Position numbers and translations under genes: made by a program
The notes under the pieces: generated by a model
What the model was told of the DNA's origin: nothing
What the model saw: only the letters and a program-made list of their open reading frames with translations
The model's database searches: none
Shown: positions 51,492-63,426 of the stretch, piece after piece
Layout of the letters: each line of letters starts with the position of its first letter
How positions within the stretch are numbered: position 1 is the first letter of the stretch
From: Seison nebaliae
Taxonomy: Eukaryota; Rotifera; Pararotatoria; Seisonacea; Seisonidae
Assembly: GCA_023231475.1 (NCBI GenBank)
Contig: JALJEE010000149.1
Coordinates: 1 to 64,000, forward strand
Length of the DNA stretch: 64,000 nt
Direction of reading: 5' to 3'

Positions 51492-52961
51492 ATGAAATTT
51501 CTTTTCGTAATATTTTCCTTATTTTGTCTTTCAAATGGTTCGATCATCAACGAGAGTTCCTTCACGAGAAATCATGCGAATAAACTCACTTTCACAACGA
51601 ACGAGAGATGGATAATCTTTTGTAAGTCGCCAGTGAGAAATCGAAGTTCATTCTTCAATTTATTCTTTTCGAACTATGTCAAGATCGATTCGACGAGTAT
51701 TAAATCCATTGACAATTTCAAAATTTATATTGCCTCTACTCAGAAGGAGATCGAGGAAAAGAGAGCGTCATCTCATTCACTATTTTATTGGTTCATCAAA
51801 ATGCCCACTTCAATCAGTGGAATATTCGATCGATTCTATTTGAATTATGGTCTCAAATTCTCCATCAATTCAATATCATCAAATTGTATCGGGATAGAAT
51901 CGAAAGCGAAATTGACTTATCGAATTCAATTAATACAAAAGAATTTCGATTTTACACTTCTCTCACAATTGATCTTGGCAACAACATTATTCGCAATCAG
52001 TGGATATATTAGTAGTAATCGAATTTTCATTTACAGTTCAGGAATCTCATTAGGATGTCTCACGTCTATTTTATTGGCGTTGTACGTTTTCTATCGATTC
52101 CTCCCCAAAAAGAATTGGATGCTTTTCGTTTTTGGTATTTGGTCGATGGTTTCCTCAACATCTTACGTCATCTTTTATTTATTATACAACTTGAAAAGTT
52201 TGATTGTTAGTCATCCCAATATTTCCATCGGATATTTCTTCGTAACGGTATGTTGTACAGCCGCTTACATTTACTACATGGGATTTCCTGATAATAAGAA
52301 ATTCCATCATATCCTTCAATCATTTATTCAAATTATTTGTTGTCTTTTCATAATTCAATTATTTCCAAATCATCAAAAATTATCCGTCACTTATCTCCTC
52401 TTACTCTTCACCATCTTCTACTTCAATCGATATATTATGAAAATTCTTTATTTCTCAAATAAAACCGTTTCATGGATTCGACGTCATCTTCCTGGATCGT
52501 TTCGTCGAAGTCAATCCATCTCTCCCATCAAACAACCATATCGAAATCCCAGGAAATATATTCCGCCGAAAGAATATGAAGAAATTCTTCGAGTTAATAC
52601 GAATAACGAACTGGAGAAATTGAGGAATTATCTGTCGACGTCGGCGGGTGAAACTTCATGGAATTATGTTACCAAAATTAACGATCCAATAAAGTTTTCT
52701 AGAAATTCTCTTCTCTCATTAAACGACTTGTTATCAAGATTTGCACAATTCGTAACCGGTGAAACGGAACACGTCAGTGAATTGGAACATGTTTTCCATG
52801 AATTGGCATCGTCATCTTCAGAATCTTCATCTTCCGAAGATGAGATCGACAACGAAGATAATAACGATGATCATGTAATAGACGTTCCTCCCGATAATAA
52901 TTTTAATCGAGAATCATCAAACGATTATGAAGAACGAGTTATCAAAACATATCTTTTATAA
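51492..52961 (+). CDS. NEMP1: Nuclear envelope integral membrane protein (NEMP family)
   Basis: Intronless gene of 489 residues. NEMP/TMEM194 proteins sit in the inner nuclear membrane, stiffen the envelope and matter for germ cells; some bind Ran or BAF through the C-terminal tail. Visible: a signal peptide (residues 1-16), a luminal domain of about 140 residues with a YRIQL-type strand just before the membrane, then five to six membrane segments at about 155-175, 177-204, 208-234, 244-265, 273-295 and 298-317. The family block around GYFFVTVCCTAAYIYYMGFP is the clearest signature. The C-terminal half contains a PRKYIPPKEYEE motif resembling the conserved R-x-YxPxxEY of the family and ends in a Ser/Asp/Glu-rich tail (residues about 438-475) likely to be phosphorylated. 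TTTAG lies 9 bases upstream of the ATG. AATAAA begins 8 bases after the stop. Confidence 0.88.
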   Translation: MKFLFVIFSLFCLSNGSIINESSFTRNHANKLTFTTNERWIIFCKSPVRNRSSFFNLFFSNYVKIDSTSIKSIDNFKIYIASTQKEIEEKRASSHSLFYWFIKMPTSISGIFDRFYLNYGLKFSINSISSNCIGIESKAKLTYRIQLIQKNFDFTLLSQLILATTLFAISGYISSNRIFIYSSGISLGCLTSILLALYVFYRFLPKKNWMLFVFGIWSMVSSTSYVIFYLLYNLKSLIVSHPNISIGYFFVTVCCTAAYIYYMGFPDNKKFHHILQSFIQIICCLFIIQLFPNHQKLSVTYLLLLFTIFYFNRYIMKILYFSNKTVSWIRRHLPGSFRRSQSISPIKQPYRNPRKYIPPKEYEEILRVNTNNELEKLRNYLSTSAGETSWNYVTKINDPIKFSRNSLLSLNDLLSRFAQFVTGETEHVSELEHVFHELASSSSESSSSEDEIDNEDNNDDHVIDVPPDNNFNRESSNDYEERVIKTYLL

Positions 52962-53370
52962 TTTCCGTAATAAACTTTCTAATCTGTTTCTGCTATAGAA
53001 GATTGACTTAGGCAATGGTGATAATAATGATTGTGTTCGAGAACGGAAACAACGTATCAATGTTGTCTCACCATCAAAACGGTATTGATAGTAACTTTTT
53101 TTTCCACCAAAACAAAATTTTTTAAAAATTAAAACTATTTTTTTCATTTCTCCTCATTTAACATAAAGGTCATTAAGTAAACATTTTAAGAATTTTTTAA
53201 TGAAAAAAAAAACCTGAAAAATTTTTTTTTACAAAAGAACTTGGAAAATTTTGTGGATAAATAAAACTTTAAAAATCTTCCTGATAAAAAAAATTCAAAA
53301 TTTTTCCTGATAAAAGATGAAAAATTTTTATGATCGAAAAATTTTATTTTTTATTTTAAAAGTAACTTTA
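52962..53370. other. Convergent 3' region of NEMP and the Hint gene
   Basis: About 400 bp, extremely AT-rich with several long A or T runs. It holds an AATAAA for NEMP at 52969. No coding sequence seen. Confidence 0.65.
52969..52974 (+). terminator. Polyadenylation signal of NEMP
   Basis: AATAAA starting 8 bases after the NEMP stop codon, implying a very short 3' UTR. Confidence 0.6.
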
Positions 53371-54715
53371 TCAAGAAAAAATTGAGATGAATTTTAAGAG
53401 GATATTGGCATAACTATTTATCCCATTATTATCTAACATTGTTGCAAGATGTGGAAGTTGTCTTAAGGGAGAAAGTGCGATATGTCCGATCGTGTGATCG
53501 ATCGTATAACAAGAAGCGGAAATCTTGTTTACCATAATTGTACCTGATGATGTTAATGGAGTGAAAACGCCAGTCAATTCTTCACTTTCAATTTTTTTGA
53601 CAATAAAATTTCCATTCTTACCGTACAAAATAGTGTTCAATCGTATCTTACTGGCCGGTTGGAATATCAGTTTTTCATTCTCATTGAACGCTATCAGATG
53701 AGCTGGTGTGACGTCTAAAGTGATTTCTTCATTATCATTTTGTGAGATTGCTGTTACTTTTAAGAAACGTCCTTTTTAAATTGAGATTTTTTTTTAAATT
53801 TCAATTATTTTTCTATCAAATTTTAAAAGAAATTCAAACCTGAAATTGTTGGATTGTAATGAAGCCATCCAATAATTTCTGTTTCCATTAACTGATTATT
53901 AATCGAATCAAATCCTTCTACTTTATCATGAATTTGTAATTGAGAGACAAACACTTCTTCAGTCTGTCCGTTTTTAATTCGTTGAATTTTATCTTTGGCA
54001 CTGAAACATTCAGGTGGATCTGATAAAGAACAATTCAATAAAAAAAAAACAAAATGTAAATTTCAATAACTTTGAATGACTGGACAATCAGGATTAACTT
54101 TCTGATGTGGTCTTTTCGGACAACAACTCATCAATAATGCTTGCAATTCAGTAATGGCACCAGCAACTAACTAAAAGAAAATTTCAATTTGTATAATAAT
54201 AAAAAATTAACATGTCCCACCGTACAAAAAACCATTTTCTCTTTAATGCATTGCATATAATTGTTGGCAGTCTCACACACTGCAGTAACGTTGCCGTTAC
54301 CCAAAACGATGAGAGAACTCAAATCGATTGTGACACAATTGGCGAGAACCGCAGGGTTTGCTTCCACTTCACATTTAGGTGGTCGAGTTGGTCGTCCAAC
54401 ACTCGCTCTCTTCATTCGATTCGTTTCATTTATTCGAACGAATGTCTCCGCATCAAACATATATCGTTCATCTGTTTTAAATTGTTTATCGATTGTTGTC
54501 GATTCATTCGCAATAATTACGTCAAGTTGATCTAGAATCAGATGTGCATTCTTTGATTGGTCGTGACCTTTTATATAATTTCTTAAAAGAAGACGATCGT
54601 AATAGTTTTGATAAGCTCGTTTAAGTTCATCATTCGTCGAGTTATTTTGTGATTGAATTGGAATCGTATGAATTAAGAGTAATACTAGAGGAAAATAATT
54701 CGGTAACATTTTCAT
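53371..54715 (-). CDS. Hedgehog-like secreted protein with C-terminal Hint domain
   Basis: Four exons, 54715-54212, 54170-54071, 54019-53840 and 53771-53371, give 394 residues; all three introns start GTT. A signal peptide ends near residue 22. A Lys/Glu-rich region leads to a furin-type site RMKR, then a small cysteine-rich domain (C..C..C..C..CC within about residues 114-188). From about residue 204 comes a Hedgehog-type self-splicing Hint domain: catalytic Cys in PPECFSAKDKI, the TxxH motif in DVTPAHLIAF, the late block GVFTPLTSSGTIMVNKISAS, then SCYTI, and a tail GINSYANILLKF that matches the end of the Hedgehog sterol-recognition region. In Hedgehogs this module cleaves itself and links cholesterol to the N-terminal part. 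The N-terminal half is not the Hedge signalling domain. The residue before the catalytic Cys is Glu, not Gly. Resembles nematode hedgehog-related proteins in design; no named subfamily assigned. Confidence 0.85.
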
Positions 54716-56189
54716 TTACAACTAAAAAATTTTTGGTTTTATATTGGTCGATGTATGGATGGACGGACGGATGGATGAATGAATTATTATTAGACAGAAA
54801 ATTGACGTGTTTGCCAATTAACCTAAATTTCCTTCTCGAATACGTTCACTATCCGGTCGTTAGAAAATAAGTGTTTTCTTTTCAAAAAAATAGTGTCATC
54901 ATATTCGATTCTTATAGAAAAGACGAAATATGATTGTGCGGAAAGAAGGAAGAGGACTTCATTATTAATTTTAGTTCGATGAGTAATACTAACAAAAGAA
55001 GGTTCTTTTTGTTGATTTAGAGATGGAATAGTTTGACGCAATAATTCCTTATCATCTCTATTCTAAATTTATCTTCTGAAAAACTGTACCCCTTTCACTT
55101 ATGTATTAAATCCTTTCCAAACAGTAATCTGATACTCACTTCATCATGAATAATATTTCATATGACACCATTTCATGCTTTCCCGTCTTTTTATCACCCA
55201 CATCGATACTTTTTTTTAGTATTTTAAGATATGCCACTTATTAACCATATTTTCTCCGATTATTAACCAATAATTATAGAGTTTCCAATATCTCCCATCG
55301 TCATGTGATGATCAATGGAGGCTTTTTATTATAATTAAATTCCTCATAGTTTATCCTTTGGCTACGGCTACCTATGTTCTATTATTTTCAGAATAAAATT
55401 ATTTTTGATCAATGTTTTCGCTGATTCTTTAAATTACTTTCAGCTTGAAGAGGACATCCGTTTAACAAGGGATTATCCACAAGAATAACACCTAAATTTA
55501 TATTGACAATTCGCGGTATTGATTTAATGACTGACTCAATGAATATAACTATAATGTTTATAAATAATATTTATAATTCCGGTTTTTGGGGAAACTGCTA
55601 TATTAAGCGAAATTGATCAACATTTTCGCTTCTGGCATTAATATTCATTCGAAATTAAAACTATTTATTGAGGATGTAGGATGATATTCCATTAATTATT
55701 ATGAGATTTTGAAGGAATTCTATGCGAATTTGATTGAATTTGTTATGCACTTTTATAATCATCAGTCGATGGAACTCATAGCACAGACCATAAACCACAT
55801 TGTATCAACATTTAGACTATAAAGTTTATAAACAACTGTTTATCACCAATGTTCATAATGTTCGTTGTTAAGACGTTTGGTGACAACTCAAGTGATAAAA
55901 AACAAATAATTATTATTGGTCGATTGGATATATTTGTTAGATGACAAATCAAAAATTAGGCTAAGTAATTTTGGAAAGAAAAAATTTTAAATTATTTTAT
56001 TAAGCTTCAGTTTTTTCTGAAAGAAATTAGAGAAAAAAAGAAAAAAGAGAAGAGAAAGAAAATTTGTAAATCGATCAATAAATTAAAATAAAAAAGTTAT
56101 TATGTCACAATAGAATGTGTTCGATTATCTTTTAATAATTCCATGCAACTTCGTGATCTACTTTGTAAGTGAGACATAAAATATCATCA
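54716..56189. other. Divergent promoter region of the Hint and WDR7 genes
   Basis: About 1.5 kb between two divergent genes. TTTTTTAG lies 8 bases upstream of the Hint gene ATG, resembling a splice acceptor. No other coding sequence or repeat seen. Confidence 0.6.
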
Positions 56190-59100
56190 ATGACGAATAC
56201 TCATGAATTGGGTAAATTGTCGTTCGGATTGCAAAGAGAACCGTTCTCTTCTTTACGAAATATTACAGCAATTAATGTCATTTGGCGTCGAGATCACTGG
56301 AATATCGTTACTGGCGATATTGATGGAAATGTGAGTGAATGGGAATTTGTTACATCGAAGGAACAATTGAAATTAGTTCGAATATACAAGAAATTTCATC
56401 GACATCCCATAAAACAAATTTGTTCGTTTGGTACATTCGATGCGAAAGAGAGAGACGCTTCAATTTATTCAAAATTTAATTCAATTGTATTACATGACAT
56501 TAATCTACATGCAAATACTTCATATGATGCAATTATTTATTCGTTGGATGAAAGTGGAATGGTTTGTTGTTGGATTACTCCACAAATTAATTATCAATTC
56601 TTCGATTTGAATTATCATCATTATGATTTGATGAGATGTTCCATCATCTCAATGAATGAAGTGAATGAAGGTGTTTTATTGTTAATGAATAAGAATATAA
56701 TTAAATTGTTGAATTTGTTCACTTTGGAGAAATTGAAAGAATTAAATTATAAAGAACTTATTGAAAATAGTCGAAATTTGTATTATCGGAAGAAAGTAAT
56801 GGAGAAAGAAAGTTCGTCTGATCATCAATTGTCTGATATTCCATATTTCATTTCATTCAACACTCTCCAAATGACGATTGATAATAAGAAATATTTCATT
56901 CTATTACTCGCCACTTCCGATTGTTTCCTCCATTTCATTCGATTCGATCAATTCGAAATTATTGATAGAAGATCGAAACAATTCGATTGGAACATCAAAT
57001 CGATAATTCTCCATTCGAATAAACAATATCTTCTCCTTCTCATCTTCAGGAAACATTGGCAAGTGATCGACATCAACACCTTCTCCATCATCACATCATC
57101 AAAAGATATGGAAGATGATGGTTTGGAATTAGATGACGAATTTTATGACGGAACTTTCATTGAATTGACTCAAATTGTCATCTATTCGAAAAAACAGGTT
57201 CTCATTTACCAGCTACCGGCAAAGTTTAGTTTATTTAATTTTTCAAATAATTTCTTTTATTCTTAATTTTCTTTGATCATACAAAAAAAAAAGAATGATA
57301 TTTCTTCATCAGTAAGTTTTTTTTACTTTTTTTCTTTTCATGTGACTGTAAATTAAGTGAAATTTATTTTTTCAAAAAACCTTTTTAAAAATATTTCTAA
57401 CTTAATTTTTATGATATAATTATATAGTTATATGAATACGAATTATGAACTTCAATGTGCAGTGTCGTCAACTTCTCACCAAGTGAAGGAATCGTTACCG
57501 TCATCATTAATAGGTAAATTGGAGACGAATGAGAAGAAGAATGTTAAACGAAATTTTAAATATGAAAATTTTTAAATTTAAATTTTATTAAGATTATCAA
57601 TCAATATTATCATTTCCATCAACGTAAACGAAGTGATGGTTACATTTCCATCATTTTTAATGTGTCAACGTCATTGTCGAATGGAGAAAGTGAAATAAGA
57701 TTTTGGATATTTCCGTTTAATCCGATTCCGAAAAATCGGTCACTGAATAATCAACGTGATTTAGTGAAACCAATTTGTTCGATCACAGCTCAAAATATTA
57801 TGAGAACGAGAGAAAATTCTTTGAAAATATTTGAGGAATTGATCAAATTCGAATCGATGTTATTTGTTAGTTGTCAATGGAAATTGGTAATTGGAATGAG
57901 AAATGGATCGATTCTCATTCTTCCAATTTTTCGATTATTGGAGAAATTAATGAAGAATAATTTGAAAAAAGATGAATTGAAATTGTTTCTGAATGAAAAT
58001 GGTCAGTGCATTAAAAATGCACATAATGGTGCAATATCAGTTTTATGTTATCCATATGATGAATATGTGTTAAATGATGAGAAAGTGGTCGACTCCACAA
58101 ACATGTTCGAAGGGAATGTGATGGAATATTATTTTGAGCAGATTTCCATCAAATCAAATTATCGTTCAAATATCGATCAAACATACATGAGTCGATTTCA
58201 TGCGAATCAATTGATTTCTGGTGGTAAGAGAGATTTCCTCATAAAAATTTGGGATATGAAAAAAGGTCATTTAGTTCGGAAGATTTCTGGTCATTTTGGA
58301 ATGATTTATTCCATGAATTTATTTCCTGCATTTGAAAACGGTATGATTTGTTCGGTGGATGATGGAAATATTATTTCGTTGATTGATATCAGTTTAAAAC
58401 GATCGCCATTATTTCTCAATTATGAATCGTCTTTGATGGAAATCACCGAACATTCTCAACATTTCCATATTCATCATCTCCATTATCATTTAACGAAATT
58501 ATTCATTTTCTACGCGAACGACCAAGACGAATATTTGAAAATTCTGATAATTGCAAATACAAATGATGGAATGATCGATCGGATTATTTTGAATAATCAG
58601 GAAATCAATTCAATTTATCGTTTCGTTTTATACAATTCATTGAAATCGAAAAAGGAAACAAATTTATTAGATGGCGATGTGGAGAATATTTTCAATTTAT
58701 TTCAATTAAATTTTCATTCATTTCTTCCAAACAATTCTCCCGTTTTTACCACCAACGAACGGAAACGAATTGATACATCCAAATTCTTCTTTCGACGAAA
58801 TAAAAAAGATGAGAATTTCTTGTGGATTCTCATTTTCCAATTTCAACATTTTCCTTCACTACTCAATCAAACTACTTTCTCACCAATTCAACAACCATCA
58901 GATATGGTGGAGGAGAATATTCAAAATTTCATCGATTATTCTTCTTTTATTAAATCATCACAAAATATGAATAAAATCATTCAATCAATCAATGAAATTG
59001 AATGGAGATTTGGAAAGGAATTAAAATTATTTTCAAAAGTTCTTTCTCAAATTCTTTTTCTTCCGTCGAATCTAGTCAATTATTTCGACGACGGAATATT

Positions 59101-60392
59101 TCAATTCTCTCCCAATTCATCCACCTCACATACTTTACTTCTCATTCATCGATTAATTTTTATAGAATCATTTCAAAACTCTCATATCACTTCTCGTCAT
59201 TGTGATGATGAGAAGATTGATGAAAATGAAAAATTTGTGGAAATTTTCTCTTCCGATTTATCGAAATCGAATTGGATTTTCAATTTGTTCTTTCCATCAT
59301 CCTCCAAATTAATCGATCGTTATGATTATGGAGAATTAATGAAGAAAATTCGAATGTCAACAGTTATCAATTATCGTCATTTGAAATTTCTTCCTCAATT
59401 TAAGATGGATGAAAATCATCCAACTTTCTGGAAAGATCTCCAAAAGTTCAATGAGAAAAATTTGAAATTTTCTTCGAATTCTCGTTCGATTCAATTGGAT
59501 AAATTTCGTATCAATCTTTTCAATCACTTCTTTCGAGAGGGCGAATATATTCTCAATTTGGATATTATCTCCTCAAACATCTTCCATTATGATCAATTGA
59601 TTCGATCGATTATTGATCAAATTCTCACCACACAAATTAGTCATTGGACAAGTGAAGATGAAAAGATTCTTTTGAAATTATTGGGGAGTTATGTTGGAAA
59701 GATGACATGTGAATGGAACGAAAATATTCCATCGGATTATAATCATCAATTCGAAATCACTGCATTGGTTATTTTGGGGCAAGTGATGTCCATTGATATT
59801 GATCAATTATTGGCGATCGATGATGATGATAAAAAATTCTCGATAAAATCCATTTGTCTTTATTTAATGGAAGTATTTATGGGAATCGTTTGGAAATGTC
59901 GAAAAGATTTAACAAATTCACAATTACGTTGCTCCGTCGTCCAATTATTAGTGGGATGTTGTGATAACGAGAAAATTTTCAATTTGATCGATATTCGTCA
60001 AGTCATTTTTTCTCTGATATGTTTGGCGGCGCCATTAAATGGTATGAATATTATGAACGAAATAGAATTATTCTCAGAGAAGACATTACAATTCCAACGA
60101 CATATTCTCACACAATTTAATTTCGATTATCGTTCGAAAAACTTTTATAATTCAAATGTGGTGGATCGTTTACAGAAGTTGAATAAATTGAAATTGGAAG
60201 ATTGGCCAACTCTCATCGACATGTTATTATTCAACGAAGAGAAATTGTCGATAGAGGAACGGAGAGAATGTTATTTTATAATTCAATTAATATTCGTCGC
60301 TTTTAATGGTATCAGTCATCTCTTCTTTAAACATACAAGATCTATCGTCACTTGTCTCATTTCACAATTGAAATACAAGTTCAAATTTTTTA

Positions 60393-60425
<33 letters not shown>

Positions 60426-61330
60426 ATTGTTCGAAGATTAAGATCGAAGAAAAATAATTCTAATCATTCTTTACCATCGATGGAATTTATTGAGAAGAAT
60501 CTTCAAAGAAATTTCCCTCATCACTTCTCATTCGATCAACGAGATTTTATTCATAACACATCTCTCTATCTCCGACAACAAATTCAATCGCTACATAATT
60601 ATTATTCTCTAATCTGTCAAATTGGACGGAGTGAATTAATTTGTCTGTTGAGACATATAATGAACATTCAACCGAAAGAAGTTGGCGATGTAGTTACTGA
60701 AGTTTCACATTTCCATTCTCATTTCTATCTTATATCAATTTAAAAGATTTGTGATATCATTTTATTTTGTATCGACGTTCGACAACTGAAACAATTAACA
60801 TTATCACAAGTCTTCCCACCAATCGCCAAGTTCTTTTGATATTTCAAAAAAAAATTATATAATTATAATTAATAATTAATTTCAGTTTTCCAATGATTTC
60901 TCATTGTATGACGTCCGGACAAATAGCGGTAGGATGTGTCAATGGAACTGTATCATTTTATGATGCCAATGGAAATAAATATCAGTTACCGACTGAAATC
61001 AAACATTCGATAAGTGCGTGTGCAATTTCGCCTGATGGCAAATGTATCGCCTTATATTCGGAACGTGAGAAATCGTTTCTTGTCTATCACGTTCTCTTCA
61101 TTTTCATTTAAGAATTCTTTTCAAATTCTTTTCAGATTTTAACAAGTATCTCATTGTTGGGAATGGGTGGCAATATCAATTTAAAGTTGTACAAACAAAT
61201 GGAATTACCACAACGGGAGAAAAAGAATATGAAGGAATCGATGATCGGACTAGTCCGTCTCTATTGGACATCGAATCGATGCGTCGCTTTATATTCATCA
61301 GATGCACCAGAATTGAAATTTCAAATTTAA
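56190..61330 (+). CDS. WDR7: WDR7 / rabconnectin-3 beta
   Basis: Subunit of rabconnectin-3, which binds and assembles the V-ATPase and supports acidification of endosomes and synaptic vesicles and Notch signalling. Seven exons close exactly in frame: 56190-57223, 57428-57542, 57593-60378, 60437-60701, 60747-60829, 60886-61090 and 61136-61330, giving 1,560 residues (human about 1,490). All six introns start GTT. N-terminal WD repeats include VTGDIDGNVSEWEF and SLDESGMVCCWI. A second block contains ANQLISGGKRDFLIKIWDMK. A long helical middle follows, then C-terminal WD repeats: GQIAVGCVNGTVSFYDANGN, ISPDGKCIALYS and the terminal RLYWTSNRCVALYSSDAPEL, which is the family's end signature. The use of ATG 56190 is the simplest start. 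The second exon is least certain because intron 1 is longer (204 bp). SYF2 follows after 117 bp on the same strand. Confidence 0.9.
60393..60423. repeat. (ATT)n repeat inside a WDR7 intron
   Basis: About nine ATT units fill half of the 58 bp third intron (60379-60436) of WDR7. Without splicing they would read as a poly-leucine run followed by a stop. Confidence 0.85.
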
Positions 61331-61447
61331 ATTCGAATTATCTTATTTCATAATTTTTCCATTTTATTCCGTTTCGAATCATTCTCTATTTATTCTCTCA
61401 ATATTGTCAATAGATAAATTTGTGTGGACGAGTGAAATTAATTTAGA
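61331..61447. other. 117 bp WDR7-SYF2 spacer
   Basis: The space between the WDR7 stop and the SYF2 ATG on the same strand. It holds no AATAAA and ends in AATTTAG just before AATG, which resembles a splice acceptor. This would fit polycistronic transcription with trans-splicing, but a compact promoter is equally possible. Confidence 0.4.
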
Positions 61448-62360
61448 ATGATCGAAACTTCAACTATTGAACATCGATTGAAATTATTAAAACAGAAAAG
61501 AGTTAATGAAATTTCTTATAATTTATTCATAATTAATTTTAAATCAATTTTTAGATTGAAGCATCGAAACAGAATCAAGCGGAAGTTATTAAAGAATTGA
61601 GTCTTCAAAAACGAAAGAAACATCATGCCAATAATAGTGAAGAGATGAATCCGAATGATATTTTGACGAGGAAAGATGAAGCAATGAAAGATTGGAAAAA
61701 AGAAGAAGAATTGTATGTAAAAGACGCTAACGTTAATGGAATGTCAGTTGTTGACGTGAAACAATTAGATAAGAGAGCCGACGAATTAGACAAAGAAGCG
61801 AATCGGCGTAAAAGGAAAGCCGGAAGTGGCTCCAAACCATTTTCATGTTATTTTCCTTTTCTTTACCTGTAAGAGATGTGAAGATATAAGAAATAGTATT
61901 GATTTGTTTAAACAATAATTCTCTTGGAGAAATGAATTCTCATCATTTATCATTTCATTCGATAATCGTAACACAAAAATGAAATTATTCTTTTTCTTCT
62001 CTAGCTTATGAAGATGCTACAGCAAGAAGTTATGTACGTCTTACTAAGAAACTCCATCCAGATCTGGCCGCTTATCAACAGCAGAAAAACGAATTGGGAG
62101 AGATGATGTATCGGAAGGCGAACGACCTTGGTCACGGAACACACCAGCCAACGGAAGCAGCGATCGATCGGATGGCCAATGATGTGCAAAAACAGGCAGA
62201 GAAACGGCAGACGTACACTCGAAGACGCCGTACCAATCCAGATGCTGACATCACATCCATCAATGAGAGGAATGACCGTTTCAATAAGAAACTGGAACAT
62301 ACATACAACAAATATACGAGTGAAATACGAGAGGCTCTCGAACGAGGCACGGCCATATAG
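61448..62360 (+). CDS. SYF2: Pre-mRNA-splicing factor SYF2
   Basis: Component of the Prp19-associated (NTC) part of the active spliceosome, acting in the nucleus. Three exons, 61448-61501, 61555-61846 and 62005-62360, join in frame to 233 residues (human 243). The N-terminal half is a Lys/Glu-rich helix (begins MIETSTIEHRLKLLKQKRIE). The C-terminal half carries the family signatures RSYVRLTKKLHPDLAAYQQQ, HGTHQPTEAAIDRMANDV, EKRQTYTRRRRTNPDADI and the end SINERNDRFNKKLEHTYNKY followed by ERGTAI. Both introns start GTT; the second (158 bp) is unusually long for this window and, unlike most here, has a pyrimidine-rich end (TTCTTCTCTAG). It follows WDR7 closely on the same strand. Identification is firm. 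Confidence 0.94.
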
Positions 62361-62495
62361 AACCATCTCTTCACTCTCATTTTCAGTTTACCTTTCTCCT
62401 CCTATTGGAAGAAGTTTCTTGAAATCCGATCTCACAATATCGTACGTATGGTGCATTTAAAGTGCACGGATAGATGAGATAGTAGAGATGTATTC

Positions 62496-62501
62496 AATAA
62501 A
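62496..62501 (+). terminator. Polyadenylation signal of SYF2
   Basis: AATAAA about 135 bases after the SYF2 stop codon; the first perfect hexamer downstream of the gene. Confidence 0.6.
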
Positions 62502-63159
62502 CATCATCTCTCAATGATTATAATTAACAAATTCTTCTTTTTCATATTCTGTATTATATTATCATTCCTCTCCATCATTCACAATTCGACTCTTCACACA
62601 ATTGTAAAGGAGAGGATTTGACTTAAACGAAAGGAATTATATTAAAACATATTAATCAATTTCTCTTCAATCTTTGTACACATCTCTTTTAATTCATACA
62701 AATAAATTTCCGAGCATCATCTCAATGATGATAAAAATGATCTCTCTTGTGATGATATTGGAGAGAAGGCATTTCTTCTAGACGGAATAATTAAAATAAT
62801 TTATCGAACTCAAATATTTGAATGATATTCCCTTTAATTGAATAATCTTGTGGGAGGGAAGATTTGATATAAAACTCATAAGAATTGATGAATTATTTTA
62901 CGTAACAAATTCATCTCAACTGAATAGTTTGATTGACGGTTATTCGATGAACGTTGAAAGAATAGAAATTCGTTAAAATAATTAGAAGATAATGGAATTC
63001 GATTCATAGGGAATAATAATAATAATCTAACAGAATCATTAGATGAGTCATCACTCTCATCACTATGATGATCGTTAACAATAGAATAGTTTTTAGATTT
63101 GTTATTAGTAATTCTGAGTATGTACATATACTCATAAACGATATATAATATAATTCATC

Positions 63160-63182
63160 GATATATATATATATATATATAC
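63160..63182. repeat. (AT)n microsatellite
   Basis: An uninterrupted alternating AT run of about 22 bases in intergenic sequence. Confidence 0.9.
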
Positions 63183-63426
63183 ATGAAAAGGAAAGAATAT
63201 CTTTTTCTTTCTTTTTACAAGAAAGAATTAAATAGAAACTTCTTATTCCTCTCAAGAATTTCTCCTCTAATTATCTGATTTTCATCTAAAACTCATTTTT
63301 CCTTTTCATTCTCTTTTCGCTCTAATTCAACTTGAATTGTTTCATAATAGAAAATTCATCATATTTCCATCCAACAACAACAAGAACAAGATAAATAAAA
63401 TAAATATCATCTCGAATTACCAGAAA

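Larger units (their letters stand above)
62361..63426. other. Intergenic region downstream of SYF2
   Basis: About 1 kb of AT-rich sequence with an AATAAA at 62496 and an AT microsatellite at 63160-63182. The short open frames are not supported. Confidence 0.6.
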
